Source: Bacillota bacterium (lineage in GTDB: Bacteria; Bacillota; Clostridia; Lachnospirales; Lachnospiraceae). From it: 20,956 nucleotides of DNA. The notes below the pieces were generated by a model that did not search any database, was not told the DNA's origin, and saw only the letters and a program-made list of their open reading frames with translations. Of this stretch, positions 16,478 through 20,956 are shown in pieces. Within the stretch, counting starts at the first letter, position 1; every line of letters starts with the position of its first letter. The stretch spans positions 1-20,956 of the forward strand of contig JAEZKD010000002.1 in assembly GCA_023415655.1 (NCBI GenBank), written 5' to 3'. The translations under genes and the position numbers were made by a program.

Positions 16478-18091
16478 TTATTTGCTACTCCATGACCTTC
16501 CAAACAGCTCATTGCCATTTGAAGAAAGTGCTAATACTTTTGTTTCTTTCAATATTTTTTGACTTTCCAGACTATAAGCCGTTTTCTTATCAAATGAAAT
16601 GAAAATCTGTTTATCTGATTCCTTATATTTAAACAGTATTTTTTCTATAGCTTCGTCAGATATCTGCTTTAGTACAACTGAATCATGGATTAAGATAGGT
16701 AATGCTGTCATCTCTAAAACACTTAAGTCATATACAACCATGCTCTTATAAGAGCTGCCTGTACCAGTATCATCTGTAGTTTCAAAGGTATATTGATTCT
16801 TATCAAAAGTAATAATTGGTGCATTCTTTTTTCCTGAATATATGTAGTCATTTATTGTCAGCATTTTAGCGTTAATAGTATTCTGTAGTTGGTGTAATTG
16901 TTCTAGTTTCATACTATCTCTTCTAAGTTTTGCATCATCTCTAGAAATTGTAAGGCTATCCAATTTTAGGAATGCATTATTTTCATTCTCTAGCGTTTCC
17001 ATTCTTTTTTGCAAATTTGAGTATTTTGCTAATATTGTCTTTGACAGATTAGGTATCTGAACAATTTCTTTAATATTCTTTTCAATTTCATCTACTTCAA
17101 TTTGAGAAATAGAAATCAACCTGCTTAGTTCATCTTTTTTATCCTTTAGTTCAGACATTAAAACAGTTCTGATTTCCTGATGAAATTTTTCCACTTCCGA
17201 AATTCCTTTTATATTTGCATTAGGAAAAAATCTTAGTAAATCATCAAATTGTTCCGACTTTAAATTGGAAGTTTCTTTGATATTATTATCTATGACTGTA
17301 AGTTGAGAATAATATCTACTTCTTTGTCTTTTAGCAAGTGATAAGCTCTGCTTTAATTTCATTACTTCATCAGTTATAATTGAATCCAAATCCAATAGGC
17401 TGTTATCCAAATCTTGAGAAATTTTTTCTTTTTCTTTATTAATTGCATCTATCTCTTTCAAATTCACAATATATTGTCGTTTCCCAATAGATTTCACATA
17501 CTTGTACTTTTGTGCATTTTTAAAGGCACTTAATTCAGATTCTTTTTGCTTTACTAATAATTCCAACTCAGAAATTACATTGTACATATCAAATAATTTT
17601 AATAGAGCATTAATTGGAGCTCCCGCTGATTCATTATGAACAATGTCTAATGGACGTTTTTCATTAAGATTGTCCTTTCCGTATATTCTGGAAAATCTAC
17701 CAACAATATCTCGAAAGCTAATATCAGAAAGTTTTATATTATATTTTCCCTTTAAAAAATTACAGTACTCTGTAAGTGAAATATTAGAGATGATCTTATA
17801 TTTATCATCACATTTACTTACATTCTCCAAATCATCAGTATTCCTTAAAAAGTAATATTTTTTATTATCAAAAATCAAACAGAATTTAATTATATGTCGT
17901 CCTACATTTCTTTGAATATCTGTAGATTTTAGTATATAATCTTTCCCGCCAAATACAAAATCTATAATCATTAAAAATGTAGACTTTCCTATAGAATTGC
18001 TTCCTATATCATCACCTAAGACAGTATTTAGGTTGGCATGAAATTTTATTCTTTTCTGTTTAAATTGATCACAAATAATCTCAAATAACAT
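16478..18091 (-). CDS. DUF2326-type SMC-like ABC ATPase (ABC-3C system)
   Basis: A 537-residue SMC/RecN-like ATPase. Walker A is GSNSIGKST (30-38) and the adenine-side loop is GDDIG. Long coiled-coil arms span about 180-390. The C-terminal half-site contains DTGTGSSYKSM, a divergent ABC signature (about 441-451), and the Walker B-like LPILIHDS (464-471), where HDS replaces the usual DE, as is typical of DUF2326 proteins. It ends FGRSWSSK. Such ATPases are the motor component of the computationally defined ABC-three-component systems. ATG at 18091 overlaps the middle-component gene by 11 nt and has GAGGAG upstream. Likely a conflict sensor acting with the two preceding genes. Confidence 0.83.
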   Translation of the reverse strand: MLFEIICDQFKQKRIKFHANLNTVLGDDIGSNSIGKSTFLMIIDFVFGGKDYILKSTDIQRNVGRHIIKFCLIFDNKKYYFLRNTDDLENVSKCDDKYKIISNISLTEYCNFLKGKYNIKLSDISFRDIVGRFSRIYGKDNLNEKRPLDIVHNESAGAPINALLKLFDMYNVISELELLVKQKESELSAFKNAQKYKYVKSIGKRQYIVNLKEIDAINKEKEKISQDLDNSLLDLDSIITDEVMKLKQSLSLAKRQRSRYYSQLTVIDNNIKETSNLKSEQFDDLLRFFPNANIKGISEVEKFHQEIRTVLMSELKDKKDELSRLISISQIEVDEIEKNIKEIVQIPNLSKTILAKYSNLQKRMETLENENNAFLKLDSLTISRDDAKLRRDSMKLEQLHQLQNTINAKMLTINDYIYSGKKNAPIITFDKNQYTFETTDDTGTGSSYKSMVVYDLSVLEMTALPILIHDSVVLKQISDEAIEKILFKYKESDKQIFISFDKKTAYSLESQKILKETKVLALSSNGNELFGRSWSSK

Positions 18092-18311
18092 AGTAAACTC
18101 TCCTCAACTCATAACTATATTCTATTTTCCCTAAAGCATATAAACACTCTACTGCTTCTAAAAATTCTGAGATATTCTCGAATTTGTTAATTACATTTAA
18201 ATATAGTCCATAAATAGTTAAATGCTTCTCTTGCGCTAACACATTTAATATTATTGGGAATTTACTAATTATGCTTTCTCTATAACTAAATAGTTTATTC
18301 GGTAATTTCAT
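18081..18311 (-). CDS. ABC-3C middle component (MC6-like)
   Basis: A 76-residue winged-helix-like protein (MKLPNKLFSYRESIISKFPI to IEYSYELRRVYYVI) resembling the small middle component of ABC-3C systems, particularly the MC6 group: N-terminal LPNK.FSYRESI and the ECLYALGKIE segment near residues 55-64. Thought to bridge the effector and the ABC ATPase. The ATG at 18311 is chosen over the longer 97-residue frame because GAGGTG lies four bases upstream and the family begins here. It overlaps the HNH gene by 17 nt and the ATPase gene by 11 nt, so all three are tightly coupled. Confidence 0.75.
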   Translation of the reverse strand: MKLPNKLFSYRESIISKFPIILNVLAQEKHLTIYGLYLNVINKFENISEFLEAVECLYALGKIEYSYELRRVYYVI

Positions 18312-19095
18312 GGAACACCTCACAACTCTGTACAAAATACGAAATAATTGCTTCACAAGCTTCATTTGAGGCACCTATTGATTTAGACTTTAGCCACTTT
18401 ACCAAGGATTCAAATATCTCACTCTTACTAATCATTTCTTTTTCGCATTTTAAAAAGCTTGTCTTTATTTCTGATGCAATTAAATCAAAGTTTAATTGTC
18501 CAGCTTGATTCAAATTTTGAAACGTTTCTTTTATAAAATTGAAATAAATACAGACATACATCTCAATCTTGACTTTTAATAAAGAATATGTATTTTCTAT
18601 CTTATTTGAAATCTTCAATGCTTTGTAATCCAGTTTCATTTCTTCCAAAGTATTTTGATCAATTTTTGAAAGTGCATTAATTACAATAATTATTTCTTGC
18701 TCCAAGTCCTGGTGAGAAGTTGCCATTTTAGTTTTTGATGTCCTCAGCAATCCTTTCTTGATTGTGAGTAAATTCAAGTACTCATCTACAGTTTTATGGT
18801 CATCATAATACCCATGACAATCCTTGCATAATGCAATTTTATTTTCAAACTCCTCACAGTTAGCGCCAAGTCTTTCAAGTCCTTTAAGCTCTATCACTTC
18901 ATTAGGGGTAGGACTGTTAGGATAGATATGTGCAATCTGATACTGTTTGTTCATACGCTTTCCCTTTGCGGCCAACATATATTTACCACATAAAGGGCAT
19001 AGACCGCCAACTTCCAATAAATATGCATTATCCATGTTATCTGTAATTGCGATGCGTCCCATTAAATACGTGTCGTTCAATTGTAGCTTCCCCAA
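18295..19095 (-). CDS. HNH-domain effector of an ABC-3C system
   Basis: About 266 residues. The N-terminal HNH/zinc-finger nuclease domain has CPLCG (Cys33, Cys36), QIAHIYPN (His56), FENKIALC (Asn85, Cys90) and KDCHGYYD (Cys93, His94). This gives a four-Cys zinc site plus His, Asn and His for catalysis. The C-terminal 150 residues are helical and are probably the ABC-3C interaction domain. TTG at 19095 is preferred: AAGGAGG lies six bases upstream. A longer TTG start at 19134 lacks a site and would place the strong Shine-Dalgarno inside the gene. It leads the HNH, middle-component, ATPase operon. Predicted to cut nucleic acid when licensed by the ATPase; the target is unknown. Confidence 0.8.
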   Translation of the reverse strand: MGKLQLNDTYLMGRIAITDNMDNAYLLEVGGLCPLCGKYMLAAKGKRMNKQYQIAHIYPNSPTPNEVIELKGLERLGANCEEFENKIALCKDCHGYYDDHKTVDEYLNLLTIKKGLLRTSKTKMATSHQDLEQEIIIVINALSKIDQNTLEEMKLDYKALKISNKIENTYSLLKVKIEMYVCIYFNFIKETFQNLNQAGQLNFDLIASEIKTSFLKCEKEMISKSEIFESLVKWLKSKSIGASNEACEAIISYFVQSCEVFHEITE

Positions 19096-19776
19096 TATAG
19101 GCCTCCTTGCTAATATGAAAATACGTGATATCAACTTATTAATGCTAACTAGTTCTTCTGTAATTAATAAATTCGTCGAAGCATTAACTTACTTCATATA
19201 TCTTTGCTTACCAGAAAAAGTCTTTTATATATGGGTTTTCTAATCATTCGTAGAATTTATATTATAACTCCTCAGAAAAACAGCATTATTACCATAATTG
19301 TATATCTTTTCCTAATAAGTTTCAACATGCACTTATACTTTCAGACAATAATATACAGAATTTTCAGCCTAATAAATCTGTCAACACTAAGCCTTTATCT
19401 ATATCATAGAACAAACACCGTGAGCTTAACGAAAACTTCATCATTAAAAATTGCCTGATGAATAGTGATTATGTAATACACCACTCTCTCTGACCAATAT
19501 CCTTACTTTTTTCTACTGTAATATAATTTTATATAGGTGTATAAATTTGAGAATCGTATCCTATATATTTTTAAATATTTAGGACCATTTAAATAACTGC
19601 AGTTGCCTATGCTTAAATCCCTGTCAGGTATTAATCTGATATTGTTCTAGATATTAATTCTATTACACCTTCCCCACTTGAAATCCCCCACCATCTTCCC
19701 CTATAACATAATCATACCTGAAGGTATTTTATATATAGATTGAACCATGGAATTTTATTTGAAAGGAGTATTCTAT
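19096..19776. other. AT-rich intergenic region, no gene seen
   Basis: Contains the 5' leader and promoter of the ABC-3C operon (not resolvable among many TATA-like stretches) and roughly 500 nt with stops in all frames, or only hydrophobic AT-driven frames without ribosome binding sites. No clear hairpin or repeat before 19777. Confidence 0.4.
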
Positions 19777-19833
19777 ATGAGACGAAGGAATCTTATTCAG
19801 AAACACAACTGCGTGGTAGCTCTACCACCATAA
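19777..19833 (+). CDS. possible 18-residue leader peptide
   Basis: ATG at 19777 has a good ribosome binding site (AAAGGAG, eight bases upstream) and encodes MRRRNLIQKHNCVVALPP. Its last codons form the hairpin GTGGTA-GCTC-TACCAC (19813-19828). It lies at the beginning of the hairpin-rich segment that precedes the recombinase gene. It could be a regulatory leader or a chance ORF. Confidence 0.35.
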   Translation: MRRRNLIQKHNCVVALPP

Positions 19834-19870
19834 AAATTGAGTTAATGTTTTACGATATACATTATTAAAA

Positions 19871-20139
19871 AAATCCTTGCCGCACCTTTATAGGACTGAC
19901 AATGTCAGTAATCGGCAGCCGAAGCCAGTACTATGCTGGCACATGCAATAGCATGTACTCGGATTTCTACTTAACTTATAGAAAACCACAAAAGTGAGAC
20001 CGCCGTCTCTATGTGAGTCTGTAGGACTCCATAGAGACGGCGGTATGGTACACCTCACAACTATTGAAAAGCAACACCCTAAAACACAACTACATCAGGA
20101 AAATGTGAGAAACAGATGTTTCTCATAGGCCTTGCTATG
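19871..20139 (+). ncRNA. hairpin-dense structured segment (RNA or recombination site), unassigned
   Basis: An outer helix AAATCC/GGATTT (19871-19876 with 19961-19966) encloses ACTGACA/TGTCAGT (19895-19909), TCGG/CCGA (19912-19922), GCCAG/CTGGC (19924-19940) and ACATGC/GCATGT (19941-19956). Next comes a long hairpin with 15-bp perfect arms (19999-20013 with 20030-20044). An inner GAGTC/GACTC continues its stem after one bulged base, and outer GTGAG/CTCAC extend it. Then TGAGAAAC/GTTTCTCA (20106-20125) and CATAG/CTATG (20124-20139). Either a structured RNA on the plus strand, or a DNA region used by the recombinase. I cannot assign it to a known RNA family. Confidence 0.5.
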
Positions 20140-20217
20140 CCAAAAAATGCACTTAATCGAAATAGTTAGCCAGATTGCTTTATTTGGGCAAAGATTATAT
20201 AACACTTTAAGAGTCAT

Positions 20218-20320
20218 CTTACCCATTATGAAAAATTTAGAACAAATTTCTGCTATTTATATTTTTTGTCAAAGTTGTCTTACCCATTTTCAATCAAATT
20301 CGATTGTTTGCTTACCCATT
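20218..20320 (+). repeat. three direct copies of CTTACCCATT upstream of the recombinase
   Basis: Identical 10-mers at 20218-20227, 20279-20288 and 20311-20320, spaced 61 and 32 bp, about six and three helical turns. The intervening sequence differs, so these look like protein-binding sites such as recombinase arm-type sites or regulator operators. Confidence 0.5.
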
Positions 20321-20342
20321 AATTATATTTTAATAAAGTCAT

Positions 20343-20381
20343 AAAAAAGTCTGTGAAAATTTGATTTTCATAGACTTTTTG
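20343..20381 (+). terminator. bidirectional intrinsic terminator
   Basis: AAAAAGTCTGTGAAAAT, 3-nt loop TTG, ATTTTCATAGACTTTTT: a 17-bp stem with a single G-U pair and A/T tails allowing termination on both strands. It lies 38 nt upstream of the recombinase start codon. Confidence 0.75.
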
Positions 20382-20418
20382 CTTATAGTGTCTAAATAAT
20401 TAGAAAGCAGGTGGAATA

Positions 20419-20956
20419 ATGAGAAACAAATCATCAAATAGCACTTCATCAGGTTTGGTTAAAAACCTAGAAATTCAGTTAGATACCCAATTTCAGCATT
20501 TTAACGAAGGCAGTTTTAAAACCCGTGAGCGGTATAAGGCTGCAATGGAACGATTTGTCGAATTCCTTGCAAGTGAATTCCGTCTTCAGAAAATAACAAA
20601 TATAAGCAGTAAGCATCTTATCCAGTATGTTGATCAAATGAAGCAGGATGGTAAATCACCCTCCACCATTAAGACAGATGTAAGTGCCATAAGGTATTTT
20701 CAGCATCACTGTGGCTCTAAAAATATTCTTGTAGACAACTCCATTCTGTGTCTGGATAAGCGTCAAACTAACAAAATTGATAACTCCTGGACTACCAAAG
20801 AGGTTGAAATGGCTAAACAATTAAGTAAACAAATGGGGCGTATGGACGTATATTTTGCTATAACTCTTGCTGAGAACTTTGGTCTACGGCTTGAAGAATG
20901 CTGTCGTTTAACGGTTGACAAGATACTAGTAGCTGTTGACACGGGAGAACTAGAGG
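20419..20956 (+). CDS. tyrosine recombinase / phage-type integrase (partial, runs off right edge)
   Basis: The first 179 codons of a tyrosine site-specific recombinase. Residues about 30-110 form the N-terminal SAM-like core-binding domain (TRERYKAAMERFVEFL, then GKSPSTIKTDVSAIRYF). The catalytic domain begins near 125, and the first catalytic Arg (about 157) is in the box AENFGLRLEECCRL. The later His-x-x-Arg and Tyr lie beyond the window. ATG at 20419 has AGGTGG a few bases upstream. It is the only large plus-strand gene, separated from the rest by a terminator, three direct repeats and a hairpin field. Likely to mediate integration or resolution of the element or of the defence island. Family confident, subfamily unknown. 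Confidence 0.88.
   Translation, partial: MRNKSSNSTSSGLVKNLEIQLDTQFQHFNEGSFKTRERYKAAMERFVEFLASEFRLQKITNISSKHLIQYVDQMKQDGKSPSTIKTDVSAIRYFQHHCGSKNILVDNSILCLDKRQTNKIDNSWTTKEVEMAKQLSKQMGRMDVYFAITLAENFGLRLEECCRLTVDKILVAVDTGELE

Noticed and set aside
19204..19458. 84-codon plus-strand hydrophobic frame with a TTG start
   Set aside because: No ribosome binding site and an AT-driven Ile/Leu/Tyr composition; it looks like chance in AT-rich DNA.
19871..20139. IscB/TnpB-type guide RNA at the edge of an IS200/IS605 element
   Set aside because: The HNH gene here is an ABC-3C effector without IscB features, and no TnpA or TnpB is present, so there is no support for an omega-RNA.
20132..20344. 70-codon plus-strand frame spanning the CTTACCCATT repeats
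   Set aside because: TTG start without a ribosome binding site, overlaps the hairpins, repeats and terminator, and has no recognisable protein features.
1..20956. CRISPR array, tRNA or rRNA genes
   Set aside because: No regularly spaced repeats of 25-40 nt, and no tRNA cloverleaf with a TTCGA-type arm or rRNA sequence was seen.

Overview
The window is AT-rich, uses strong GGAGG- or GGGG-type ribosome binding sites with some GTG and TTG starts, and carries a decayed fragment of the spore-coat gene cotJC. Together these point to a spore-forming Clostridia-type Firmicute. Gene content (relaxase, coupling protein, plasmid-type primase, ParA/ParB, tyrosine recombinase) indicates a conjugative or mobilizable element, either a plasmid or an integrative element. 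No replication initiator or complete type IV secretion apparatus lies in the window.

Layout. Positions 1-5300 (minus strand) hold a transfer module: a pentapeptide-repeat protein, a ribbon-helix-helix protein, a MobP-like relaxase, a small unknown protein, a RadC-like protein and a VirD4/TraG coupling protein that runs off the left edge. Positions 5300-5860 are mostly noncoding and contain a promoter, a palindromic operator candidate and a strong oriT candidate: stacked hairpins followed by TATTCCTGCC, which resembles MOBP nic sites. Positions 5860-11600 (minus strand) form a maintenance module: DUF5348 protein, ParA, ParB, an ankyrin-containing protein, a DUF3991/Toprim primase-like protein and one unknown gene.

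Positions 11700-12100 are a junction with the cotJC remnant. Positions 12107-19095 (minus strand) form an accessory island with two probable defence cassettes. The first is a two-gene unit: a large HSP90/sacsin-type (GHKL) ATPase followed, with a 4-nt overlap, by an AlbA_2-TIR fusion protein. The second is an ABC-three-component (ABC-3C) type system: an HNH protein, a small middle component and a DUF2326 SMC-like ATPase, all overlapping.

Positions 19100-20418 contain no convincing protein gene except a possible 18-residue leader ORF. They hold a dense series of perfect hairpins, three copies of CTTACCCATT and a bidirectional terminator. The only large plus-strand gene, a tyrosine recombinase truncated by the right edge, starts at 20419.

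The strongest candidates for something poorly described are the AlbA_2-TIR/HSP90-like pair, the ABC-3C system with an HNH effector, and the structured segment upstream of the recombinase. Function calls rest on motif recognition by eye; no database search was run.
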